Below are positions 34,867-42,251 of a DNA stretch of 64,000 nt, piece by piece. Position 1 is the stretch's first letter. Every line of letters begins with the position of its first letter. Below the pieces are notes generated by a model. It was not told where the DNA came from and ran no database searches. It was given only the letters and a program-made list of their open reading frames with translations. The DNA is from Mucilaginibacter sp. KACC 22063 (GTDB taxonomy: Bacteria; Bacteroidota; Bacteroidia; Sphingobacteriales; Sphingobacteriaceae). Both the position numbers and the translations under genes were made by a program. The DNA is taken from assembly GCF_028736115.1 (NCBI RefSeq), contig NZ_CP117877.1, positions 3,348,001-3,412,000 of the forward strand, in the 5' to 3' direction.

Positions 34867-36285
34867 TTATATTAAAGTGGTTGGACATACGTAATCAGTT
34901 ATCTTAAAACACCCGGATTCTTTAATAGCTTTAAAGCCGCCTTTGATGTCTATAAGATTATTGTATCCTCGGGCACGCATAATAGAATTAAAGATCATTG
35001 AACGATACCCACTTGCACAATGGATATAATACGTCTTATCTTTATCTAACGCGCTAAACTTCTCATTTATATCATTTAAAGGCATTACCTGCGCACCCTC
35101 TACATGCTCTGAAACATATTCCTGATATTTACGCACGTCCAGAATGTTTACATTCTCTCCTTTGCCAATCTTATCGGCAACTTCATTCGGGCTTAGTGAA
35201 ATTATACTGTCAGTTTCTTTGCCTGCCCGCACCCATGCACTAACGCCACCATTTAAGAAGCCCACAGCATGATCATATCCTACCCTTGCCAAACGGGTAA
35301 TTACTTCTTCCTCACGCCCTGCATCAACAACCAACAAAATAGGTTGTTTAATATCCGTTATTAACTCGCCTACCCAAGGTGCAAAACTACCATCAATACC
35401 TATGTTGATCGAATTAGGGATAAACTGACTGGAAAAGTCTTGTCCGGCACGTGTATCTAAAATTAGTGCTCCTAATTCATTAGCTGCTGCTTCAAATGCG
35501 TCTGGAGATAACGGTTCCAGGCCGTTGCTTATTACCTGATCTATGGCCGCATAGCCTTGTTTATTCATTTTAACGTTTTCGGGAAAGTAAGCAGGTGGTT
35601 TATCAAGTCCCCGGGTTACTTCTTTAATAAATTCATGCCGGGCCATACCGGCGCGTAAAGCATAGTTGTATTTCTTTTGGTTGCCCAGTGTATCTGTAGT
35701 TTCCTTGCTCATGTTTTTACCGCAGGCTGATCCGGCTCCATGTGCCGGATATACAATAACATCATCAGGAAGGGGCATAATTTTGTTACGCAGCGAGTCG
35801 TAAAGTGTTCCGGCTAATTGTTCCGTAGTCATATTGGCAGCTTTCTGAGCAAGATCAGGACGGCCAACATCGCCAATAAATAATGTATCACCTGAAAATA
35901 GTGCTGTTTCTTTACCGTTTTCATCAATAAGTAAATAGCAGGTGGATTCCATGGTGTGCCCTGGTGTATGTAGTACCCTGATCTTTACTTTACCGAGTAT
36001 TAATTCTTCACCATCTTTGGCATGATAAGCTTCAAAAGCTGTTTCAGCGGTAGGGCCATAAACAATTTGCGCACCTGTGTTACGCGCCAGATCAATATGT
36101 CCCGATACAAAATCAGCATGGAAATGCGTTTCCAAAACGTATTTAAGTGTTGCACCGCCACGCTTTACACGTTCTATATAAGGCGTTACCTCACGAAGCG
36201 GATCAATTACCACAGCTTCGTTTTCAGATTGAATATAATAAGCACCTTGTGCCAGGCATCCAGTATAAATTTGTTCAATAATCAT
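34867..36285 (-). CDS. Metallo-beta-lactamase/rhodanese fusion (persulfide dioxygenase-sulfurtransferase type)
   Basis: 472 residues. The N-terminal MBL domain (about 1-240) has H54-x-H56-x-D58 and H63 in THFHADFVSGH, HTPGHTMEST and SGDTLFIGDVGRPDL, the pattern of ETHE1-like persulfide dioxygenases. Two rhodanese domains follow. The first (about 260-360) lacks the catalytic Cys: its loop reads LLVVDAGREEE. The second has Cys423 in YYIHCASGYRS. This layout resembles staphylococcal CstB, which converts persulfides to thiosulfate. A GTGA-N6-TCAC palindrome lies 46 bases upstream. Confidence 0.93.
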   Translation of the reverse strand: MIIEQIYTGCLAQGAYYIQSENEAVVIDPLREVTPYIERVKRGGATLKYVLETHFHADFVSGHIDLARNTGAQIVYGPTAETAFEAYHAKDGEELILGKVKIRVLHTPGHTMESTCYLLIDENGKETALFSGDTLFIGDVGRPDLAQKAANMTTEQLAGTLYDSLRNKIMPLPDDVIVYPAHGAGSACGKNMSKETTDTLGNQKKYNYALRAGMARHEFIKEVTRGLDKPPAYFPENVKMNKQGYAAIDQVISNGLEPLSPDAFEAAANELGALILDTRAGQDFSSQFIPNSINIGIDGSFAPWVGELITDIKQPILLVVDAGREEEVITRLARVGYDHAVGFLNGGVSAWVRAGKETDSIISLSPNEVADKIGKGENVNILDVRKYQEYVSEHVEGAQVMPLNDINEKFSALDKDKTYYIHCASGYRSMIFNSIMRARGYNNLIDIKGGFKAIKESGCFKITDYVCPTTLI

Positions 36286-36330
36286 AACCGTATATTTTTA
36301 CAAAATTTGAGTTTTAGTCTGCCAATTTGA

Positions 36331-36344
36331 GTGACATTTATCAC
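36331..36344. promoter_or_regulatory. Crp-like palindrome upstream of the MBL-rhodanese gene
   Basis: GTGA-CATTTA-TCAC, perfect half-sites with Crp spacing, 46 bases ahead of the start codon. It shares GTGACATT with the site at 37211-37228. Confidence 0.6.
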
Positions 36345-36353
36345 ACTTCAGAT

Positions 36354-37154
36354 TTAATTTTTAAGTATTAATTCTTTAACGATAATATAAATACCCATTA
36401 CCAGCACAAACCAGCCAAAACCTTTTTTAAGCTTGCTACCGTCAATGCTCTTACCTATGTAGCTTCCAACAAAGATTCCTGCTACTGCTATCGCGGTAAT
36501 GCGGAACAGCAACAGCCAATCAATATTAAAATGACCAATATCTCCCGCAAACCCGATTAAAGAATTTAGCGCTATAATTAATAAAGATGTTCCCACGGCC
36601 TCTTTCATAGGTAGGCCTACCAATAACACTAATGTAGGTATGAGTAAAAAACCGCCTCCGGCCCCAAGCATACCTGTTGCCAGCCCTATCCCTACTCCAT
36701 AACCAAGCAGTTTTAAAACATTTAACTTTTTACTGCCTGGCTCAATTTTATTTCGCTGGCTACCGTTGCTAATCATGGCACTTGCCGCGAACACCATCAG
36801 TATAGCAAATAATACCATTGTTAAAATATTTGATGTGAGTTGGAAATTCCCCACAACAAGTATTTGTTTAGGTATTAATGGAATGATAAACTTTCTGGTA
36901 AGAAATACGGTGATTATAGAGCTTGTACCGAATAATAAAGCCGTTTTAATACTTACAAATCCCTTACGGTAATTATTTATTGCCCCTACCAAACTGGTTG
37001 AACCAACGATAAAAAGGGAATAAGAAGTTGCCAGTAACGGTGTGGTTCCAAAAAAGTAAACCAGTACGGGCACAGTCATTATGGAGCCACCGCCCCCAAT
37101 AAGGCCAAGAGATATTCCAATCAACGCGGATGCAAAGTAAGCTATCGTATGCAT
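36354..37154 (-). CDS. TauE/SafE family sulfite/sulfur-compound exporter
   Basis: 266 residues with eight membrane segments in two homologous halves: GLIGGGGSIMTVPVLVYFFG near the N-terminus and GMLGAGGGFLLIPTLVLLVG in the middle, the two family repeats. TauE/SafE members export sulfite or sulfoacetate, or carry related anions. It lies 68 bases ahead of the MBL-rhodanese gene, a gap that contains that gene's palindrome; it has its own palindrome upstream. Confidence 0.92.
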   Translation of the reverse strand: MHTIAYFASALIGISLGLIGGGGSIMTVPVLVYFFGTTPLLATSYSLFIVGSTSLVGAINNYRKGFVSIKTALLFGTSSIITVFLTRKFIIPLIPKQILVVGNFQLTSNILTMVLFAILMVFAASAMISNGSQRNKIEPGSKKLNVLKLLGYGVGIGLATGMLGAGGGFLLIPTLVLLVGLPMKEAVGTSLLIIALNSLIGFAGDIGHFNIDWLLLFRITAIAVAGIFVGSYIGKSIDGSKLKKGFGWFVLVMGIYIIVKELILKN

Positions 37155-37206
37155 TATATATGTGTTTTAAAAGTTGACCTTACAAAGGTCGAAACACCTG
37201 CATACA

Positions 37207-37232
37207 GCAACGGTGACATTAGTCACCGTTGC
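37207..37232. promoter_or_regulatory. Crp-like palindrome upstream of the TauE gene
   Basis: GCAACGGTGAC-ATTA-GTCACCGTTGC, 11 perfect base pairs. The core GTGA-N6-TCAC has Crp spacing. It would also form a hairpin, but no T-tract follows on the minus strand, so an operator is more likely than a terminator. Confidence 0.6.
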
Positions 37233-37263
37233 TTATTAAAATAAAAAAGATTGAACAGCCTTC

Positions 37264-37818
37264 TTAATGGGCATTTCCTCGCTGCAAGCTCAAAGTGTTC
37301 TCTACGCTGCGCAGCTCTCGTTTAAAATTAGTAATAGTTGCCATGCCTGTTATAAAACATACAAGGCTTAAACCTAAAATAGATAAATCAACAACTTGTG
37401 AATGATAAAAGAAGGTAAATGCAAAGGCAAAAGCGGCGAGTAAAAAAGCGCCCAATATGGTTTTCACTTTATTGAAAGTCAAATGGTGAGTGGAGATCAG
37501 TTGCTCGCAATTTGAGCTACTGAGGCCAGCTCTGCTTCGCTTATAATATGATCTATCATAAACTTTAACAAAACGCCGCATCATAGCACCCAGCATTATA
37601 AAAAGACAGCCGATAATTACAGTGGCCCACATATCTGATTTTATAATCAGGTCATTAAAGTTTTTTGTAACTGATAATATAACCAGCAGCAGGTCAAATA
37701 CAATTATAGTTTGAAGCAAGGCCAGGTGCCCGTGTATGGTTTCGTTTAAAACTTTGTATTGTTTTCTTTTTGCATGACGAACATCATGTTGGTCATAATT
37801 ACTTCCATCAGTTTCCAT
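37264..37818 (-). CDS. Four-segment membrane protein of unknown function
   Basis: 184 residues from METDGSNYDQHDVRHAKRKQ. The hydrophilic N-terminus (about 40 residues, His- and Lys-rich) is followed by two pairs of membrane segments: LALLQTIIVFDLLLVILSV / VIIGCLFIMLGAMMRRFV and ILGAFLLAAFAFAFTFFY / LSILGLSLVCFITGMATI. I know no family. A GTG codon 18 bases upstream is an alternative start. It is the first gene on this strand before the TauE gene, but a palindrome separates them, so it may not belong to the sulfur unit. Confidence 0.7.
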   Translation of the reverse strand: METDGSNYDQHDVRHAKRKQYKVLNETIHGHLALLQTIIVFDLLLVILSVTKNFNDLIIKSDMWATVIIGCLFIMLGAMMRRFVKVYDRSYYKRSRAGLSSSNCEQLISTHHLTFNKVKTILGAFLLAAFAFAFTFFYHSQVVDLSILGLSLVCFITGMATITNFKRELRSVENTLSLQRGNAH

Positions 37819-38211
37819 GATCTTAGTTTTTGACACTGATCATTCAATTAGGAAGCCAGGCTGAATTTACTTTATTAAGTAATTGATTTTAAGTGTTTTA
37901 ATTTTATTATTTATATAATCAATCCTATTTTTACGTTCATTCTGAAATAATTGATTTATCGTTTTGAAAAGCAATGATGTGCATTAAACAATAAAGGAGT
38001 AATTATGCGTAACTATCCTGACTGATATTTAGCTACTTTCATTTCTGCAAATTGATGTCGAAAACAAAGCAAATTTTAATTGCTTATTAATTAGATCTCG
38101 TGTTGGTTGTAATGCTATAGTTACATATAAAGGCACCTGCATATGGCATCAACACAAGTTTTAAATATAAATTTACCCGCCTGATTCTTATACTTACGTC
38201 TATTCTTAAAC
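37819..38211. other. AT-rich intergenic region between divergent genes
   Basis: About 390 bases, strongly AT-rich, holding the promoters of the membrane protein gene (minus) and the PAS gene (plus). I see no RNA gene. A tiny ORF of six codons (38005-38025, MRNYPD) has an unusually good ribosome-binding site (AAAGGAG) for this phylum, but it is too short to be called. Confidence 0.6.
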
Positions 38212-38799
38212 ATGCAACGCTACAGCCAGATCAACAATTTCCTGCATACCTCTAAGTTATTCTACACTATTGCCATTGGCATAGATAGCTATTATACTTT
38301 CGTAAGCCCTAACTACGACCGCAACTTTAGCCTTGGTAAAAAAACCCTTTTAGGTGAACATTTCTCTGTTACCTTACATCCGGAAGATATAAGAATATGC
38401 GAAGAGGTTGGGCCGCGGTGTTTTGCCGAGCCCGAAAAATTATTTCCTGCAACATTGCGAAAACACGACGGTAAAGGCGGTTTTGTGATTACCCAATGGG
38501 AAATGCAGGCCATGATGGATGAATCTGGCATGCCGCAGGGCATCTTTTGTATCGGGTATAATATCACTCAATTTGTTGATACAAAAAACAAACTTGAACA
38601 GGCCTCGTCAGATCTTGATGAGATCAGCTACATCCAATCGCACGGGGTTAGAAAACCTTTAGCCAATATTTTAGGAATAGTTGAATTAATGGATACTACA
38701 GATGGATATGATGATTACAGGCATTTGACCGCTATGCTTAAAGAAAGTGCGGACGAACTGGATAAAATCATCCGCTATATTTCTGAAAAGAATAATTAA
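38212..38799 (+). CDS. PAS domain protein with a DHp-like helix pair but no ATPase domain
   Basis: 195 residues. Residues 15-125 are a PAS domain (GIDSYYTFVSPNYDRNFSLG to GIFCIGYNITQFVDTKNKLE). A helical pair follows with an H-box-like SHGVRKPLANILGIVELMD, so the phospho-acceptor His of a HisKA domain seems preserved, and DELDKIIRYISEKNN forms the second helix. There the protein ends: there is no HATPase domain. It could act in trans with another kinase, or as a phosphotransfer or sensory decoy. The Crp/Fnr gene follows at 33 bases, so the two may be linked. Confidence 0.85.
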   Translation: MQRYSQINNFLHTSKLFYTIAIGIDSYYTFVSPNYDRNFSLGKKTLLGEHFSVTLHPEDIRICEEVGPRCFAEPEKLFPATLRKHDGKGGFVITQWEMQAMMDESGMPQGIFCIGYNITQFVDTKNKLEQASSDLDEISYIQSHGVRKPLANILGIVELMDTTDGYDDYRHLTAMLKESADELDKIIRYISEKNN

Positions 38800-38807
38800 G
38801 GCTTTCT

Positions 38808-38815
38808 TACATTTG
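38808..38815 (+). promoter_or_regulatory. -7 element ahead of the second Crp/Fnr gene
   Basis: TACATTTG matches TANNTTTG exactly, 17 bases before the ATG at 38833. It suggests that this gene can be transcribed on its own as well as from the PAS gene. Confidence 0.5.
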
Positions 38816-38832
38816 CCAAAACCGAGTTAGTA

Positions 38833-39414
38833 ATGTTCGAAGTTTTAATTTCTCATATAGAAGAAAAAGTTACGCTGAGTGAGAAAGACAAAAACGCATT
38901 ACAAGCTTTTTTTGTACCTAAGCGCATTAGAAAAAGGCAATATCTTTTGCAGGAGGGGGATATATGTAAAAACCTTGCATTTGTATCTAAAGGTTTACTT
39001 CGTACTTATAACGTAGACGAAAAAGGCGACGAACACATGAATGTTTTTGGCTGGGAAGGCTGGTGGATCTCCGATTTCAACAGTTTTCTTACAGGCATTC
39101 CGTCTGTATTCAACATTGATGCCATTGAGGATTCTGAAGTACTGTTGCTTTCCAGAACGAATTATGAAGAAATAACGCTGGCCATACCTGTGATGGACAG
39201 GTATTTCCGCATACTTTATCAAAATAGCATCGTCACCAAAGAGCGACGTTTAATGAGCTCAGTAACAGATACTGCCGAAGAAAAGTATTTACGGCTAAGC
39301 GCCTCCAACCCTGAAATTATTGAACGCATCCCCCAAAATCTTGTAGCCTCTTACCTGGGTATTGCACCTGAAACATTAAGCCGGATCAAAAAAAATCTGA
39401 CCGTTAAGAAATAA
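38833..39414 (+). CDS. Crp/Fnr family regulator, second copy
   Basis: 193 residues. The cyclic-nucleotide-like domain covers residues 20-120 (KRIRKRQYLLQEGDICKNLAFVSKGLLRTY). The C-terminal helix-turn-helix is ERIPQNLVASYLGIAPETLSRIKKNL. Its recognition helix has P-E-x-x-S-R: the E-x-x-S-R of Fnr but no Crp-type Arg ahead of it, so TTGA half-sites are expected. Just after its stop lies TTGA-N6-TCAA. Many small Bacteroidota regulators of this type control one neighbouring reductase gene; the PRISE-like gene 92 bases downstream fits. Confidence 0.9.
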   Translation: MFEVLISHIEEKVTLSEKDKNALQAFFVPKRIRKRQYLLQEGDICKNLAFVSKGLLRTYNVDEKGDEHMNVFGWEGWWISDFNSFLTGIPSVFNIDAIEDSEVLLLSRTNYEEITLAIPVMDRYFRILYQNSIVTKERRLMSSVTDTAEEKYLRLSASNPEIIERIPQNLVASYLGIAPETLSRIKKNLTVKK

Positions 39415-39418
39415 CATG

Positions 39419-39434
39419 CTTGACTTAGATCAAG
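39419..39434. promoter_or_regulatory. Fnr-like palindrome upstream of the PRISE-type gene
   Basis: CTTGA-CTTAGA-TCAAG, a 16-base palindrome with TTGA-N6-TCAA at its core, 72 bases ahead of the 39506 start. An ATCAAGTG octamer is repeated at 39429 and 39452 (23 bases apart). Confidence 0.55.
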
Positions 39435-39505
39435 TGATTTACTTAAGTTATATCAAGTGTATTCCGTTATTACATCCCTAATTTGGCATTTTTAAATTTT
39501 AGCAG

Positions 39506-40579
39506 ATGTCAAACTCAATAACAGCATTGGTGGTAGGTAGCAGCGGTATTACCGGCAGCAACCTTGCAGAAAGCCTGATCAATAAAAACATAAAAACCTA
39601 CGGACTTGCGCGCAGGCCCGATATTGGTATTGAAGGTTTAGTTCCCGTGGCTGCCGATCTTTTAAACAAAGAAAGCCTTGAGGCTGCTTTAAAAGATATT
39701 AACCCTACACATGTTTACTTAACAAGTTGGATGCGTAATGATACCGAAGCAGAAAACATACGGGTGAATAGCTTAATGGTGAATAATATTCTGGATGTAC
39801 TTTCACCAAAAGGCAGCGTAAAACATGTAGCATTGGTTACAGGTTTAAAACATTACTTAGGCCCATTTGATGCATATGCAAAATCCGGCACATTGCCGCT
39901 GACCCCGGTTCGGGAAGAGCATCCGAGATTAGCGCTGGAAAATTTTTACTATGCACAGGAAGATGCGGTTTATGCAGCAGCCACCCGCGATGGTTTTACC
40001 TGGAGCATTCATCGCCCGCATACGGTTATTGGTTATGCCGTTGGTAACCTCATGAATATGGGGACTACGCTTGCCGTATATGCAAGTATTTGTAAAGAAT
40101 TAGGCAGGCCGTTCCGGTTTCCCGGGTCTACAGCACAATGGAACGGTTTATCTGATGTGACGGATGCGCGCCTGCTTGCAGAACATTTGATCTGGGCATC
40201 AACAACAAAGGCTGCACAAAACAAGGCATTCAACGTCGCCAATGGCGATATATTCCGCTGGAACTGGCTTTGGAAGCAAATAGCGGACTGGTTTGATGTA
40301 GAAGTGGCAGAATTTGATGGCAATATTCATCCACTCGAAAATGAGATGACTAATGATGAGCCTGTTTGGAAAGACATTGCCCAGAAATACAATTTGAAAG
40401 AAACATCATTATCAAGGCTTGCAAGTGCCTGGCATACTGATCTTGATCTGGGCCGCCCTGTAGAAGTGATGACAGATATGGCCAAAAGCCGGAAATTAGG
40501 TTTTACACAATATCAGGACACAAGAGAATCATTCTTTGATTTATTTGCAAAACTGCGGGCAAAAAAACTGATTCCTTAA
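39506..40579 (+). CDS. PRISE-type short-chain reductase (progesterone 5-beta-reductase/iridoid synthase-like)
   Basis: 357 residues. The Rossmann start is ALVVGSSGITGSNLAESLI, and YAKSGTLPLTP with the NFYYAQEDAVY segment holds the family's variant Tyr/Lys arrangement (NFYY rather than YxxxK). WSIHRPHTVIGYAVGNLMNM and FPGSTAQWNGLSDVTDARLLAEHLIWAS are also typical of the plant-like PRISE enzymes, which reduce 1,4-enones using NADPH. Bacterial substrates are mostly unknown. It is followed by a strong hairpin terminator. Confidence 0.85.
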   Translation: MSNSITALVVGSSGITGSNLAESLINKNIKTYGLARRPDIGIEGLVPVAADLLNKESLEAALKDINPTHVYLTSWMRNDTEAENIRVNSLMVNNILDVLSPKGSVKHVALVTGLKHYLGPFDAYAKSGTLPLTPVREEHPRLALENFYYAQEDAVYAAATRDGFTWSIHRPHTVIGYAVGNLMNMGTTLAVYASICKELGRPFRFPGSTAQWNGLSDVTDARLLAEHLIWASTTKAAQNKAFNVANGDIFRWNWLWKQIADWFDVEVAEFDGNIHPLENEMTNDEPVWKDIAQKYNLKETSLSRLASAWHTDLDLGRPVEVMTDMAKSRKLGFTQYQDTRESFFDLFAKLRAKKLIP

Positions 40580-40587
40580 ATGTAGCT

Positions 40588-40621
40588 TAAAGTAGAAGGT
40601 GTTAAAAAACACCTTCTACTT
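40588..40621. terminator. Bidirectional terminator
   Basis: AAAGTAGAAGGTGTT, loop AAAA, and its exact 15-base complement. It separates the convergent reductase and dipeptidase genes. Confidence 0.88.
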
Positions 40622-40639
40622 TGATAATGAATATTTAAG

Positions 40640-41710
40640 TTACGACCAGGCTTTTCTTAAAAAGTTGATCCAGTTGCCATGCATCATTCCTTTGATGTCA
40701 TCCTCTGTATATCCCCTGTTTGATAACAGCGATTTAAATTTTTGCAGGTCGCTGATGGTTTCCAGATCATAAGGGCACTGCTCGCGGCCGAATGCGCCAT
40801 CCAGATCAGAGCCGATACCCACATGCTTTGCGTTTCCGGCTATTTGGCAAATATGATCAATATGGTCAACAGCCACATCCAGGCTGCAATTCATGGCCTT
40901 TGGATCAGATTGTCCCCTCACCCAATTAGGCACCATCATCCAGGCATCAAGCGCAGCACCTATAACGGCTCCCCGCTCAATCAGGGCTTTTATCTGTTCA
41001 TCACTATACTGACGATTATGGTTTACCAGCGCACGGCAATTATTATGACTTGCCCATACAGGCCCGTTATAAATAGATAAGGCTTCCCAAAAGCTATCAT
41101 CACATAAATGCGTAGCATCTAAAATGATGTTAAGCCTTTCCATCTCCCTCAGCAGATCAGGACCGTCCTTTCGTAAACCGCCTGTAGCATCTGTACCCTG
41201 CGCATAACGGCCAGGGCCATAATGTGCAGGGCCAACAGCTCTTAGTCCGCTGGCGTGGGCTTTTTCCAGGTAATCAACCGTTACTATAGAATCGGCACCT
41301 TCCAGGCTCAAAATATAACCTACAGTTTTTTTACTGTTGTCTTCGCCATTGTTCCAAAGATCAAGATGATTTTCCAGGGTTTGCAGGTTGTTTATCTGCA
41401 CCATTTCGCCTGCATCTTCCATCGCTTTGTACCAGGCTAACTGCCCCTGCGTTTGCGCCCATGCCTGCGCAGGTGAATGCCAGCCCGGCAATGAATTATC
41501 CGGTGCTACGAAACGGGCAATTTGAGTTGCTACAACCAAACCGATGTTACCTTTACGCAGCTCTGGCAAAGATACCGTTGCTTTGGCACGGTCGGGTTTA
41601 TCAGTTAGACCTTGCTCACGTGCATTAATAGCGCTAACCGGTAATGTTAAATCGCGGTTCCATTCTAACGCATTCATGCTCAGGTCCAAATGCGCATCTA
41701 TTATCAACAT
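40640..41710 (-). CDS. M19 (renal dipeptidase-type) dipeptidase
   Basis: 356 residues with no signal peptide. Metal-ligand positions are visible: the N-terminal IIDAHLDLSMNALEW (H-x-D), LEGADSIVTVDYLE, HLCDDSFWEAL and SHNNCRALVNHNRQ. GIGSDLDGAFGREQCPYDLE near the C-terminus carries the last conserved Asp. M19 enzymes cleave dipeptides, including D-amino-acid-containing ones, with two zinc ions. RidA is 10 bases upstream in the same direction, so they are co-transcribed. Confidence 0.93.
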   Translation of the reverse strand: MLIIDAHLDLSMNALEWNRDLTLPVSAINAREQGLTDKPDRAKATVSLPELRKGNIGLVVATQIARFVAPDNSLPGWHSPAQAWAQTQGQLAWYKAMEDAGEMVQINNLQTLENHLDLWNNGEDNSKKTVGYILSLEGADSIVTVDYLEKAHASGLRAVGPAHYGPGRYAQGTDATGGLRKDGPDLLREMERLNIILDATHLCDDSFWEALSIYNGPVWASHNNCRALVNHNRQYSDEQIKALIERGAVIGAALDAWMMVPNWVRGQSDPKAMNCSLDVAVDHIDHICQIAGNAKHVGIGSDLDGAFGREQCPYDLETISDLQKFKSLLSNRGYTEDDIKGMMHGNWINFLRKAWS

Positions 41711-41720
41711 GGCTTGCAGG

Positions 41721-42185
41721 TTATACTAATTCAAAAAGTGCTTCAATCTCAACAGGAATATTATCCGGCAATGACCCAAACCCTACTGCGCTGCGCACAC
41801 CAATGCCGTTTTCTTTACCCCAAACCTGGGCAAATAATTCGCTGCAACCATTAATAATGTAAGGATGTTTTTCAAAATTAGGGGTACAGTTCACCATACC
41901 TAATACTTTAATTACCCTTTTGATACTGTTAAAGCTGCCGATATTTGCCTGTATGGTTGATAACATGGTTAACCCAACCTGGCGTGCTGCAAGCTTACCG
42001 TTTTCCATATCAATGGTATCGCCTATGCGGCCGATGATTAAGCTTTTATCATCCTGAACAGGGCCATGGCCAGACAGGTACAGGTATTTTCCATCAATTA
42101 AAAATGGCTTGTACACGCCAAGCGGCGTTGGTGCCGGTGGAAGAGATAAACCCAGTGCTTCGAAATTTTCTTGAGGAGTATTCAT
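41721..42185 (-). CDS. RidA (YjgF/YER057c/UK114) family protein
   Basis: 154 residues, slightly long like the YjgF subfamily I1. Characteristic parts are LYLSGHGPVQDDKSLIIGRIG, AARQVGLTMLSTIQANIGSFNSIKRVIKVLGMVNCTPNFEKHPYIINGCSELF and the terminal VEIEALFEL. RidA hydrolyses reactive enamines and imines. The canonical Arg that contacts substrate carboxylate is not obvious to me, so activity may differ. It lies ten bases ahead of the M19 dipeptidase. Confidence 0.92.
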   Translation of the reverse strand: MNTPQENFEALGLSLPPAPTPLGVYKPFLIDGKYLYLSGHGPVQDDKSLIIGRIGDTIDMENGKLAARQVGLTMLSTIQANIGSFNSIKRVIKVLGMVNCTPNFEKHPYIINGCSELFAQVWGKENGIGVRSAVGFGSLPDNIPVEIEALFELV

Positions 42186-42251
42186 TGTATATGTATTATT
42201 TATTAGGATTTGCCCGCTTATTAAACGGGCAGTTAAAAGTATTATTTAAAA

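Noticed and set aside
37207..37232. Rho-independent terminator after the gene at 37264
   Set aside because: The stem is perfect, but on the minus strand it is not followed by a T-tract and its core has exact Crp half-site spacing; an operator explains it better.
38005..38025. Six-codon ORF MRNYPD with AAAGGAG site
   Set aside because: Too short to be supported; the good ribosome-binding-like sequence can occur by chance in AT-rich DNA and no regulated gene follows directly.
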